A stretch of 64,000 nucleotides of DNA from Candidatus Zixiibacteriota bacterium (lineage in GTDB: Bacteria > Zixibacteria > MSB-5A5 > GN15 > JAAZOE01): the NCBI GenBank assembly GCA_023138975.1, contig JAGLON010000008.1, forward strand, positions 186,001 through 250,000, in the 5' to 3' direction. Positions 41,489 to 50,482 of this stretch are shown here, one piece after another. The notes below the pieces were generated by a model, which saw only the letters and a program-made list of their open reading frames with translations, searched no databases and was not told where the DNA came from. How positions within the stretch are numbered: the stretch's first letter is position 1; every line of letters starts with the position of its first letter. The position numbers and the translations under genes were made by a program.

Positions 41489-42928
41489 TTAGAATTTATC
41501 TACCGAAAATTTATAAATCTTCGCTTGCTTGTCTTTATAGCTATTTTTAGGCAATCCTGCCTTTAGACATGTTTGCTCTAAAAATGTTATTCTATTCCAC
41601 TTTTGTTCGGAAGCAACCTGCGGCAATAATAATCCCGAATGCATCTCCCATCGTATCATAAGACCATCGCGGCCAACCATGATTTTATTGATATCCGTAA
41701 CCAGAACCAACGGCGACATAACTGATATCTCATAATCCAGATCATTTAGTTCATCAGCAGTAACTTCGGGAAATCGGGGGTCTTCAAAGGCGGCGGCAAT
41801 GGCCATATTGGCAACGGCATCAGCCAATGGTTTCTTTGCCTGAACTAATCCTATACAACCACGAAGCATCCCCTGCTTATTCAGGGTTACAAACGCGCCT
41901 CGCTTTTCTTTGAGTCTTTTGGTTGGGATAGGCGGCATATTAAACTTTTCGTTATTCGCCCCCGCTTCTACGGCCATTATAACAACTCGGCGCAAATAGG
42001 CCTTCTCCTCGTCGGTGTATCCTTCCTGGGTCTTCACCGCAGGCCTTCCCATTAAAATCGACCTCTTATTGACCGGCATTTTACCAATCACTACCGCCGA
42101 TAAATATCCGACAACCTCGGAAAAATCCCCGGTTATTGCTCCGGAGGTGCCATAGCTGATAATTTCAACTTCTTTACCGCCAATCCTGCGTTCAGCTTCA
42201 ACCATAGCAGCTACCGGACCAAAACCACAAGCCTCGGCTTTGCCTTGCTCGACCACATCTATAATTTTATTGGTCTCAAAGCTTGTTAATGCCTTCTCGA
42301 AGTTCTTATCCAAACGGTTGGCTTCTTTTTCAGGATAAAAATGCGACAAATCTGTTGAGGCAATTATCAGCGCGTTTTTATCTTTTAGTACCGCTGTAAC
42401 GACTTCTGCGGTGGCACGAATTGCAGATTCTTCCTGCTCACCCATCATAATCGCAATCAGTTTAAACTTGCCCAACACAGTTTGCAGAAACGGGAGCTGC
42501 ACTTCCAGAGAATGTTCACCTTGACCGCCGGAGCCAGAATGACCGACGTTCGAACTAAAGACACCGGGATGTTTTTGCGCGATTTCTCCGGAAAGCTTTC
42601 TGTCTATTTCTACGACACCCAATGGAGTTTGATAGCCGCCTCCGGAATAAACCGAAACACCTCTAAAAAATCTATGTGATGGAGCAATTACGACAACTAC
42701 GTCGTAAATCTCACCCTCAATTTGCTTATAAGCATTTGCCGCTATTTGCCCGGAATATTTATAACCGGCATGCGGTACAACCAATGCTTTTACCTGACCA
42801 ACCAGCGTTTTCTTTGGTGCATTGGCAAAGAACTCCGCCATTTGCTTGGCCAGTTCAACCGGATTGGACGGATAAAATGATCCCGCTACCATCGGTCGGC
42901 GTATTTCAAAATGTTCTTTCATAGTCAT
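41489..42928 (-). CDS. MEMO1-AMMECR1 fusion protein (AmmeMemoRadiSam system)
   Basis: A 479-residue protein. The first about 275 residues are the MEMO1 domain (RRPMVAGSFYPSNPVELA, VVPHAGYKYSGQIAA, SHRFFRGVSVY, with a metal-site His set), and residues about 310-479 are the AMMECR1 domain (GAFVTLNKQGMLRGCIG, EDPRFPEVTADEL). These two domains usually occur as neighbours of a radical SAM gene and are here joined. The function of the system is a predicted metal-dependent oxidative or radical modification; the radical SAM partner is not directly adjacent. Confidence 0.88.
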   Translation of the reverse strand: MTMKEHFEIRRPMVAGSFYPSNPVELAKQMAEFFANAPKKTLVGQVKALVVPHAGYKYSGQIAANAYKQIEGEIYDVVVVIAPSHRFFRGVSVYSGGGYQTPLGVVEIDRKLSGEIAQKHPGVFSSNVGHSGSGGQGEHSLEVQLPFLQTVLGKFKLIAIMMGEQEESAIRATAEVVTAVLKDKNALIIASTDLSHFYPEKEANRLDKNFEKALTSFETNKIIDVVEQGKAEACGFGPVAAMVEAERRIGGKEVEIISYGTSGAITGDFSEVVGYLSAVVIGKMPVNKRSILMGRPAVKTQEGYTDEEKAYLRRVVIMAVEAGANNEKFNMPPIPTKRLKEKRGAFVTLNKQGMLRGCIGLVQAKKPLADAVANMAIAAAFEDPRFPEVTADELNDLDYEISVMSPLVLVTDINKIMVGRDGLMIRWEMHSGLLLPQVASEQKWNRITFLEQTCLKAGLPKNSYKDKQAKIYKFSVDKF

Positions 42929-43116
42929 AATGTAAGGCGAATGTGTTTTTTCCGCAATAAAAAGTCAAAGAAAGTACCACTATTGGACAGGCTATTCTAA
43001 GTCAAGTCAGGGTGATTAATATTAATCCATATGCCGATATTTAGTTTACAGGCAGTTCATTTTTTTATATATAGTGCGCAACTAGTACATTTTGCTTATT
43101 CGGAGGAAAAGGGAGC

Positions 43117-44574
43117 ATGAAACGGATATTACCTCTAAATAGATTCATCATGATACTGGGGATTTTAGCTTGCTTATGGATCTCGGCAACTTTTTTCCCG
43201 GGGCTTATTAGTGCCCAGCATGATTCGAGTGAGATAGGAACGGCTGATTCACAAATCGCCGAAACGGACGTTAATCATTCCACTCCCCCGGAACAGTCAA
43301 CAGAACCAGAACATCAGAATGGTGATAGCGGAAGCGGCCACGGGTCCTCAGAGGTCTCAGATGTCCTGCTAGGACTGATTATTATTCTTCTCGCTGCAAA
43401 AATCGGCGGAGATTTATTAGAGCGGCTTCATCAGCCGGCAGTACTGGGCGAGTTAATCATCGGGATGGTTATCGGTAACCTTGCTTTAGTTGGCATTGAT
43501 GTTTTTGAACCGTTCAAGCATTCGGTAACTCTGGAGGTTCTGGCTGAAATTGGGGTTATTATCTTGCTCTTCCAAGTTGGACTTGAGTCAACAATCGGTG
43601 AAATGATGAAAGTCGGACTGGCTTCGTTTATGGTTGCAGTTTTAGGAGTCGTTGCTCCGTTTTTTCTGGGCTGGGGAGTTGGAGCCTGGTTTTTGCCTCA
43701 CGAATCAATTTACGTTCATGTTTTCATTGGAGCAACTCTGACAGCGACATCGGTGGGAATAACGGCCCGCGTTCTGAAAGATATAGGAAAAATACAGACC
43801 AAGGAAGCCAAGATCATTCTTGGCGCAGCAGTCATTGACGATATTATGGGACTGGTTATCCTCGCGGTAGTTGCTGGGGTTATCACGGCAGCATCAAGCG
43901 GCATCGAACTATCCAGTGGATCTGTTTTTCTTATCGTCGCTAAGGCAGTTGGTTTTGTAATAGGTTCGCTCATTCTGGGCCGGATTATATCGCCGTATCT
44001 ATTCAAGATAGGCTATAAAATGAAAGTCAAGGGGATGTTGCTATCGTTAGGGCTGTTGATATGCTTTATCTTTGCTTATGTCGCCAATTTGATTGGTTTA
44101 GCGCCTATCGTAGGTGCCTTCGCTGCCGGATTGGTCTTAGAAAAAATCTTCTATAAAGATTACACCGACCGTGGCGAAAAAAGCGTCGATGATTTGATTG
44201 AGCCTATTGCCATATTCTTGGTGCCAGTTTTCTTTGTGCGCATGGGTATGATGGTACAGCTTGATACTTTTGCCAATGTTGATATTTTACTCTTTGCAGG
44301 AGTAATGACGATTGCGGCGATAATTGGTAAGCAGGCCTGTTCATTGGCGATTTTCGATAAGAGTATAAATCGGGTTGCAATTGGTTTAGGAATGATTCCC
44401 CGAGGTGAGGTCGGGTTGATTTTTGTTGGAATTGGCGCGAAATTGGTATATGATGGTCATCCGGTTATAACGGCAGGCACCTTCTCTGCGGTTGTGATAA
44501 TGGTCATGATTACAACTCTGGTAACGCCTCCGTTCCTGAAATTATCGATGCTCCGAGGGGACAAAAAGAAGTAA
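43117..44574 (+). CDS. CPA2-type cation/proton antiporter with secreted-like N-terminal extension
   Basis: A 485-residue membrane protein with about 12 segments of the CPA2/NapA family: GELIIGMVIGNLALVGID and AAVIDDIMGLVILAVV with the Asp-Asp pair that moves cations, and GMIPRGEVGLIFVGIGAKL at the C-terminal end. The first about 75 residues are an N-terminal signal-like segment followed by a polar, His/Glu/Ser-rich linker not typical of the family. The start has a strong GGAGG Shine-Dalgarno 10 bases upstream. Probably sodium or potassium/proton exchange in pH and salt homeostasis. Confidence 0.88.
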   Translation: MKRILPLNRFIMILGILACLWISATFFPGLISAQHDSSEIGTADSQIAETDVNHSTPPEQSTEPEHQNGDSGSGHGSSEVSDVLLGLIIILLAAKIGGDLLERLHQPAVLGELIIGMVIGNLALVGIDVFEPFKHSVTLEVLAEIGVIILLFQVGLESTIGEMMKVGLASFMVAVLGVVAPFFLGWGVGAWFLPHESIYVHVFIGATLTATSVGITARVLKDIGKIQTKEAKIILGAAVIDDIMGLVILAVVAGVITAASSGIELSSGSVFLIVAKAVGFVIGSLILGRIISPYLFKIGYKMKVKGMLLSLGLLICFIFAYVANLIGLAPIVGAFAAGLVLEKIFYKDYTDRGEKSVDDLIEPIAIFLVPVFFVRMGMMVQLDTFANVDILLFAGVMTIAAIIGKQACSLAIFDKSINRVAIGLGMIPRGEVGLIFVGIGAKLVYDGHPVITAGTFSAVVIMVMITTLVTPPFLKLSMLRGDKKK

Positions 44575-44616
44575 AAAAGGTTTATAGCCTTTAGTGGGAA
44601 TAAATATTATTTATTC

Positions 44617-44644
44617 TTGACATACGTAACTAAAGGTATATATT
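44617..44644 (+). promoter_or_regulatory. Sigma-70-type promoter of tRNA-fMet
   Basis: TTGACA (44617-44622) and TATATT (44639-44644) are separated by 16 bases; the tRNA gene begins 11 bases after the -10 box. The boxes are near the sigma-70 consensus. Confidence 0.8.
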
Positions 44645-44655
44645 GGCATTCACGT

Positions 44656-44732
<77 letters not shown>

Positions 44733-44740
44733 AATTTAAG

Positions 44741-44777
44741 CTCCTGAGGTTCAACAACTTCGGGAGTTTCTTCGTTT
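44741..44777 (+). terminator. Terminator of tRNA-fMet
   Basis: CTCCTGAGGTT (44741-44751) pairs with AACTTCGGGAG (44756-44766), 11 base pairs with two G-U, a 4-base loop, and a T-rich tail (TTTCTTCGTTT). It lies 8 bases after the tRNA. Confidence 0.85.
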
Positions 44778-45035
44778 GGGGAAATACCTTCATAATTCGG
44801 ATTTTCTAACAGTTTTCTAACAAAATAACTTAATCTTTTTTTTAATTAACTACTTTTGTCATCTTAGCGAAGATTTGTAATGATTCAAGGTTTTCAAATC
44901 GTTCATCTGCAGGGCGTAAAGCCCATTGACCGTGTGAAACATACAGATTTGTAAGTATGATAACCTCCAAAAGATATTGAAAGGAACTACGAGTTGCGAC
45001 CCCTTTGAATAACAGATTATGAAAGAAAGCTTAAA
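44778..45035. other. Gene-free stretch after tRNA-fMet
   Basis: No frame, RNA or other gene is recognised here. Short repeats TTTTCTAACA occur (near 44803-44820) and similar ones recur near 47493 and 47735 on the far side of the ferric-reductase/MarR genes, so this could be the edge of a decayed insertion beside the tRNA. Confidence 0.4.
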
Positions 45036-46289
45036 CTATCTAAAGCTGAACTCTTCGTAATGAATATCCCGAATCGGAACGCCCTTTTCAAGTAGCTGCT
45101 TGATGTGGCTTTCTCTCATCACTTCAGGGCCACAAATGAATATGGAGTGATACTCAATGGTCGTACTTCTATACATTCTGTCAATTGTGAAGAAGCCCTT
45201 AGAGCCTGAGTCCCAAAGCACAAAATTGACATTAGGCTTGTCTGAGATTACTTGTTCAATTTCATCTTTATAGTTGGCATGGTCGGCCGATCTTACACTC
45301 CATATAAAAGTCACTTCATAGTCCGAACTTACTTCTCTCAAGAAAGATAAGAAGGGCGTTATCCCGATACCACCAGCTAACCAAATTTGTTTATTGTGCT
45401 TAGCCTTCTTGAAATCGAAATGTCCATATGATCCTCTCACCCTCGCTGTGGTTCCTTCTTTCAGAGAGTTTTGAAGATCAGCGGTATAATCACCAAGTGC
45501 CTTTATAGTAAATCGTAAACTGTTATCCGAAGAATGACTACTGATGGTAAAGGGATGTGCCTCTCTTGTCATAGTACCGCTAAATGATACAAAGGCGAAT
45601 TGTCCCGGGTTAAACGCCAACTTCTGATTGGCCGGCTCTAAAGATACTTCCAGAACATCGTTTTCAAATCTCTTGATCGATTTTACAGTATATTCACACG
45701 TTCTGTTAAATAAACCGTATAAGAAAGCTTTGTAAAACCACGCGGCAATACCAACCAAGGCCATTCCATAGACATATGACCGAACGATCGGGAGTTCACT
45801 TGTAAGAGTTGGAACGTTAAGAGAATGGGCAATACCCAAAACGTAAAACAATCCCATCAATTTGTGAGTTACCAACCACTTATTATACTTAAGCTTCCTC
45901 TTGAACACGGGAGCTGCTGCCAGGATAACCCCAATTAGTATCAGCACCAAAGAATAGAACCCCATCGGTTTACCTATGGAGAATTCGGGGTTTCTAGGCA
46001 CAACAACGAAGTGTAGAATCAAGAGAACGACCGCAATGACGGCCGACCTTCTATGTATCATATACATTTTATCCAGACCACCGAATATTCGCTCAACCCA
46101 CTTCGCCCTTGTTGCCATCAGAAAGTTGGCGGCCAGTACGGTTACTACCCATGAAGAGAATACTTCGCCCGCAATGTGTTTTGATGTATATTCATAACTG
46201 CCCTTATACAACGTCAAATCAATCCACCATAAAATAAAGTGGATGGATATAATTACCGGAAAGTAGTATTCCTGTTTGATTGTTCGCAT
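45036..46289 (-). CDS. Ferric-reductase-like transmembrane flavoprotein
   Basis: A 417-residue protein. The N-terminal half (about residues 10-195) has about six membrane segments with His residues for heme (HRRSAVIAVVLLILHF, THKLMGLFYVLGIAHSL), the ferric-reductase domain. From about 205 a ferredoxin-reductase-like FAD domain follows (EAHPFTIS, the R/HPFTIS motif) and an NAD(P) domain (IWLAGGIGITPFLSFL and the end FICGPEVMRE). It moves electrons from NAD(P)H across the membrane, like NOX/FRE-type proteins. It is the last of three minus-strand genes after the MarR regulator. Confidence 0.88.
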   Translation of the reverse strand: MRTIKQEYYFPVIISIHFILWWIDLTLYKGSYEYTSKHIAGEVFSSWVVTVLAANFLMATRAKWVERIFGGLDKMYMIHRRSAVIAVVLLILHFVVVPRNPEFSIGKPMGFYSLVLILIGVILAAAPVFKRKLKYNKWLVTHKLMGLFYVLGIAHSLNVPTLTSELPIVRSYVYGMALVGIAAWFYKAFLYGLFNRTCEYTVKSIKRFENDVLEVSLEPANQKLAFNPGQFAFVSFSGTMTREAHPFTISSHSSDNSLRFTIKALGDYTADLQNSLKEGTTARVRGSYGHFDFKKAKHNKQIWLAGGIGITPFLSFLREVSSDYEVTFIWSVRSADHANYKDEIEQVISDKPNVNFVLWDSGSKGFFTIDRMYRSTTIEYHSIFICGPEVMRESHIKQLLEKGVPIRDIHYEEFSFR

Positions 46290-46355
46290 AACGATTTATC
46301 CTCTTTTAGCCTATTTATTCAAATCCATATGATCGTACCTTTTGCAATTTCTGCT

Positions 46356-46832
46356 CTACTTAAATCGTTCTTTCCCAAACTTTGGCTTGAACGACCCCAA
46401 TATGAGCTCAGAAAGCAATGGCAGTATGTTTGAAACGCCTACCAATAGCTCTGTATGCTCTTTTTCAATGAAGGCTTGACTCACTTTGCCGAAAGGTATT
46501 GAATCTCGAGCCAGTTGAACCAAATCGGGCATCATCGGTACTAAAAACACAAAAGCGTTCACAGATAGGATCGCAACCATTACCAACTTTATTTTTAGCC
46601 AATTGGGTTTTGGCCTTAGTTGAAAGAACAAAACGATATCTGATATTATCTTCAGTCCAAGGCCGGGCAGAATTAGGATATAAGCACTAAGTTCTTTATA
46701 AACATAGATATTGTATACCGTCGAAGCATCAGAAGTCCCTAACACATTACCAATAACAATATGAGATAGAATCCCTCCCACATACATTATTGTTCCGACT
46801 TCTTGCACAAAATCCAGTACTTTCTTCATCAT
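46356..46832 (-). CDS. Small multipass membrane protein
   Basis: A 158-residue protein with about four membrane segments (ELSAYILILPGLGLKIISDIV and a following MVAILSVNAFVFLVPMM among them) and His residues in the first segment, possibly a heme-binding four-helix bundle (DUF2269-like). It lies between the MarR regulator and the reductase, in the same direction with short gaps, so it is probably a partner in the same redox response. Confidence 0.65.
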   Translation of the reverse strand: MMKKVLDFVQEVGTIMYVGGILSHIVIGNVLGTSDASTVYNIYVYKELSAYILILPGLGLKIISDIVLFFQLRPKPNWLKIKLVMVAILSVNAFVFLVPMMPDLVQLARDSIPFGKVSQAFIEKEHTELLVGVSNILPLLSELILGSFKPKFGKERFK

Positions 46833-46866
46833 CTATATTTTCCTTGAAATCTTATTTTCAGTAGTT

Positions 46867-47355
46867 TTACTCCTGAGTATAACAATTCTCTATCATTAAC
46901 CTCAAAAGAAGGTTTTTAAATTGATTCTCCTCAGTTTTTGAAAGGATCGATAATAAATTAGAATTGACTATCTCAACTGCCTTGAATAATTTTGGTCCGA
47001 TTTTTCGGCCGCGAACAGTCAGATAAATCCTATTGCATCGTCGAGATTGCTCATCCCTGAGCCGCTTGACCAATTTCTTCTTCTCAAGAATATCCAGCGT
47101 ACGTGTGGTTGAAAAACCACGCATAAATATCTTCCTGCCGATTTCGGCCTGAGTAAGCCCTTCATTCTCCAACAGAGTCATAAGTATTGCGAATTGATTG
47201 ATGTTTAAGTCAAGCTTGCCAAGCTGTTTCACCAGAGATGCATCTAAAGCCGCTGCGAGCATATTTATCATCCAGCCGGCGCTGTACTTTCTTGTCTTTT
47301 GCGCCTGATTTTGCGGCTTTGCTTTATTTTTCATGCCGGTAATATAAAACATCAT
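46867..47355 (-). CDS. MarR-family transcriptional regulator
   Basis: A 162-residue MarR-type winged-helix protein. LLENEGLTQAEIGRKIFMRGFSTTRTLDILEKKKLV is the typical HTH (shown in motif terms: LTQAEIG then the recognition helix), and RDEQSRRCNRIYLTVRGRKIG is the wing with the DxR-type segment. It may start at 47334 instead, which would leave a normal leader; neither start has a clear Shine-Dalgarno. Two operator repeats lie immediately upstream (47358-47399), so it probably represses its own operon with the reductase genes. Confidence 0.88.
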   Translation of the reverse strand: MMFYITGMKNKAKPQNQAQKTRKYSAGWMINMLAAALDASLVKQLGKLDLNINQFAILMTLLENEGLTQAEIGRKIFMRGFSTTRTLDILEKKKLVKRLRDEQSRRCNRIYLTVRGRKIGPKLFKAVEIVNSNLLSILSKTEENQFKNLLLRLMIENCYTQE

Positions 47356-47357
47356 AC

Positions 47358-47399
47358 TTGCATTTGCAACTTTTTTATATGCTATTATTGCATTTGCAA
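47358..47399. promoter_or_regulatory. Tandem MarR-type operators
   Basis: TTGCATTTGCAA occurs at 47358-47369 and again, exactly the same, at 47388-47399, 30 bases apart. Each is a near-palindrome (TTGCA-TT-TGCAA). They directly precede the minus-strand MarR gene and straddle a likely -10 (TATAAA near 47374-47379 on the minus strand), an arrangement typical of autoregulation. Confidence 0.75.
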
Positions 47400-47848
47400 T
47401 TTATGACATCGATGACAGATGGGATCTTAAGGGCTAAGAATTGCACGCCTCCCCCCAATAGTACTTTTCTGACCGCCCTCTCTTTCTAATATTTTTCTAA
47501 CAGAACTAGCAAGAACAGTAGATAATAAGAGGAAACCGGAGGGTGCCGGGTTTCTGACGAACTGCCCATATTATCATGATCATGTGTCTGGTGCTTTCTA
47601 CCGTTCGGACTATCGAACAGGCTCATAACCTCCCGCTGAGTGGGGTAAACTCCGGTCAGGGGTTCCGTTTAAAGTAAAGGACTTCGCATATTCTACCCCC
47701 ATCACCATATCCCTTAAACCACAATTATTAAGCTTTCTAACAAAACATTTTCTTAACAAACTCTTAGACACAAAAATAGGACAAGCCACATGACTTGTCC
47801 CTTCCAATTTATATTACTTGAAATGATTACTTCATTCCGAAAGTTGAT
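47400..47848. other. Gene-free stretch between MarR and the kinase gene
   Basis: About 450 bases with no credible gene in any frame. It contains TTTTCTAACA-like repeats (47490s, 47730s), a GGCTCATAACC stretch (about 47619) that matches the anticodon arm of tRNA-fMet, and the kinase terminator at 47772-47800. Consistent with a decayed insertion. Confidence 0.4.
47772..47800 (-). terminator. Rho-independent terminator of the kinase gene
   Basis: On the minus strand GGACAAG pairs with CTTGTCC (47794-47800 and 47779-47785) with an 8-base loop, followed by TATTTTTG. It lies about 50 bases after the stop of the kinase gene. Confidence 0.8.
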
Positions 47849-50113
47849 TCATTTAGAAGCCTGAATATGCTTAACTATTCCCTCAAGCATGGGTTTTGAT
47901 ATTGGTTCATCTGATATTAATTGGTGATCCCAAATCAAATAACCTTTGTATATCAACCTGATCGCAGGAACGCTGTTAACATTAAAATGATCAACAGCTG
48001 CTCCACCTTCTTTGATAATTGGAAATGAGATATTATGGCTTTCTATAAACTTTTCATTTAATTCTCTTGTGCTTGACTGCCAGAAGTTTGTAAGACCAAC
48101 AACATCTAACCCAGCGTTTTTGTATTGTCTATAAACTTTTTCAGTTTTACTCATCATCTTATCACAATAAGGACACCATTCTTCCCAAAAGATTATGAGG
48201 TGCAGATCGCTTTCATCTTGTTTGAAATCGCCCTTGATGTTATACTCACGATCGAAACCGTCATAAGTCGGATAGTTTCCATATAGCTCTTTGGCTTCGT
48301 CCAGTTTTCCCTGAGCAATCAGAGCAGCAGCCAATGTGCTCTTGCTTTTCTCAATATACCAACGCTCTTCAATTTTTGAACTTGATAGTTCGTAATTAGC
48401 CTGAGCAATTTTCTCTGCTTCTTCTATCAGCCCATTTTCTAGACAGAATCTTGATAATGAAACATCAATTCTGCTTTCCATTTTTATATCACTTGAATTT
48501 TTGGCAAGATATTCCTTTTTCGTATTCCTTATTAATTTCAAAGCATCAGAGTATTTTCCATTTTTTGCAAGAGCTCCTGCAACAGAAATTCTTGATTCAA
48601 CGATATTCTCATTACCTATACCATAATTAATACTATCAATTCTACAAATCTCTTTACAGACAGCAAGATCATATTTGAAGTCACCAGTTACCGAGTTTAA
48701 ATTGCTTAAGGCTTCCAAAGTTTCTTTTGTTTTGGGGTGCAAATCCCCAAGTGCATTTTTTCTTAATTCAAGAGCATAATCCAAGTTTTCCCGTGCTTCT
48801 TTATTTTTTTCACACCAGTAATACCCTACACCTAAGGCATGCCTAATGTCAGATTCTATTTCAGGATCATCTGGAAAGGCATCTTTTAAAAGTTCAGTAG
48901 ATTCATCTAATAAACGACTAATCGGAACCGGCTTACCAAATCCTAACGGAACTCCTTGTTCAAAGATATTTACCATAAAAGTATTAGCCTTTTTAACTCT
49001 TCCAGATTCCTGTTTAACTGTAACAAGTAGAGACGAAGTAACAACAACACTCGTCAGCAATAGGACAAAAACTGCTGTGACTAAACCGATAACCAGTTTA
49101 TTCTTTCTGGTAAATACTTTTATCTGATAACCAAGCCCGAGCTTAGTGGCGACAACTGCATCACCATTGATAAATCTTCTGATATCCTGAGCTAGTCCAA
49201 AAGCTGATTGGTATCGTTGCTCTCTATCACGATTCATTGCTTTCTGAATTATTGCTTCAACGTCTCCTTTAAAGGAAGATTCTTTTTGGCCAATTGGAAT
49301 TGTATTTCCTTCACGAACTTCTGTGGCAAAATCGAATATCCTATCAGATGATGTTGAATAGGGAAGGCTTCCCGAGAGCAATTCGTATAAGACAAGACCG
49401 AGAGCATAAACATCAGATCTGATATCAATATCATGCGGGTCAGCCTCAAACTGCTCCGGGCTCATATATTGAACGGTTCCGATAATCTGCCCATACTTGG
49501 TTTGTCCGGCGGCCTGTTTCATATCGGCATCGGTCGCCCGTGCGACACCGAAATCAATTATCCTAACTCGCCCACTTGAGTCGACCAGAATATTGGATGG
49601 TTTTAAATCCCGATGGACAATCCCTCTTTGGTGACCATGATGAATTGCATCGCATACTTGTAGAAATAAATTTAACCGACCCGACTTGTCTAATTCCTTT
49701 TCATCTGCAAACTCTATTATCGATTTGGCATTTGGAATATACTCCATCGCAAAGAAAGGAGTTTGTGTCCCGTTATCATCATAAGACCCGGCTTCGTAAA
49801 TTTGAGCGATTCCCGGATGTCTGAGATGAGCCAATAATTGAGCTTCGTATTCAAGTCGCTGAACAGCACCGTCATCAGCTAAACTACTTTTAACTACCTT
49901 TAAAGCTACAGGTCGTTTTGGATTTTCCTGTAATGCTTCAAAAACTGTACCCATTCCACCTGATGCGATGACCCTTTTTACTATATACTGCCCAATTTTC
50001 TTTGGAGTATCTGAGGTGAGCTTTCCTTTGGATATAGGCTCTTCAACAGTTTTGGTCTTATCATCTGAATTTAACTTTTGATTCTTCCTAATATTATCAT
50101 TTGAGTCTGGCAA
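47849..50113 (-). CDS. Membrane Ser/Thr kinase with TPR region and C-terminal thioredoxin domain
   Basis: A 754-residue protein. The kinase domain is at about residues 40-310 (VIASGGMGTVFEA, VALKVV, HRDLKPSNIL near 166, IIDFGVA, SPEQFE). A membrane segment lies near 332-356 (LVIGLVTAVFVLLLTSVVV), followed by TPR-like helices (about 400-600), and then a TlpA-like thioredoxin domain (about 625-754) with the active site EEWCPYCDKMM (CxxC near 646) and VPAIRLIYKG cis-Pro segment. The thioredoxin part would lie outside the cytoplasm. This order is unusual: a redox-active periplasmic domain on the same chain as a kinase suggests redox sensing across the membrane (inference). Confidence 0.88.
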   Translation of the reverse strand: MPDSNDNIRKNQKLNSDDKTKTVEEPISKGKLTSDTPKKIGQYIVKRVIASGGMGTVFEALQENPKRPVALKVVKSSLADDGAVQRLEYEAQLLAHLRHPGIAQIYEAGSYDDNGTQTPFFAMEYIPNAKSIIEFADEKELDKSGRLNLFLQVCDAIHHGHQRGIVHRDLKPSNILVDSSGRVRIIDFGVARATDADMKQAAGQTKYGQIIGTVQYMSPEQFEADPHDIDIRSDVYALGLVLYELLSGSLPYSTSSDRIFDFATEVREGNTIPIGQKESSFKGDVEAIIQKAMNRDREQRYQSAFGLAQDIRRFINGDAVVATKLGLGYQIKVFTRKNKLVIGLVTAVFVLLLTSVVVTSSLLVTVKQESGRVKKANTFMVNIFEQGVPLGFGKPVPISRLLDESTELLKDAFPDDPEIESDIRHALGVGYYWCEKNKEARENLDYALELRKNALGDLHPKTKETLEALSNLNSVTGDFKYDLAVCKEICRIDSINYGIGNENIVESRISVAGALAKNGKYSDALKLIRNTKKEYLAKNSSDIKMESRIDVSLSRFCLENGLIEEAEKIAQANYELSSSKIEERWYIEKSKSTLAAALIAQGKLDEAKELYGNYPTYDGFDREYNIKGDFKQDESDLHLIIFWEEWCPYCDKMMSKTEKVYRQYKNAGLDVVGLTNFWQSSTRELNEKFIESHNISFPIIKEGGAAVDHFNVNSVPAIRLIYKGYLIWDHQLISDEPISKPMLEGIVKHIQASK

Positions 50114-50395
50114 TTTTATAACCTTTGGTTACATAGTTTGTTTGAAACTCTTACATAGTAAAATACGGCCTCATCATAGACTACGTTAGTCTTTATTTAG
50201 AACTTAACATTCATCTTTTTTTGACTTAATTGGCTAAAACAGTAAAAAATTAAGGGATGCATTTCGTTTCTCATGATCCATTAAAGTAGTACTTACTGAC
50301 CGTAATATTCATGAATAGTGGTGGTTTTTAGTTGAAGATTCTAATGGAGCCACTGCTGCCCCAAGAGTGTATATACTAATTGAGTGACATTACCC

Positions 50396-50423
50396 TTGAC
50401 TGCAATCATAAGAGTATTATATT
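50396..50423 (+). promoter_or_regulatory. Sigma-70-type promoter of the DUF3857 genes
   Basis: TTGACT (50396-50401) and TATATT (50418-50423) are 16 bases apart, the same spacing and boxes as the tRNA-fMet promoter. It lies in a 369-base gap (50114-50482) between divergent genes that otherwise holds no recognisable feature. Confidence 0.65.
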
Positions 50424-50482
50424 AGTCTAAATTCTTTATGTTAGAAAAGAAGCGCAATGTAGTTTATTCCTGGAGGGTGAGA

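Noticed and set aside
47619..47629. Possible tRNA remnant around GGCTCATAACC
   Set aside because: Only the 11-base arm matches tRNA-fMet; the neighbouring T-arm and acceptor parts do not fit, so no tRNA is called.
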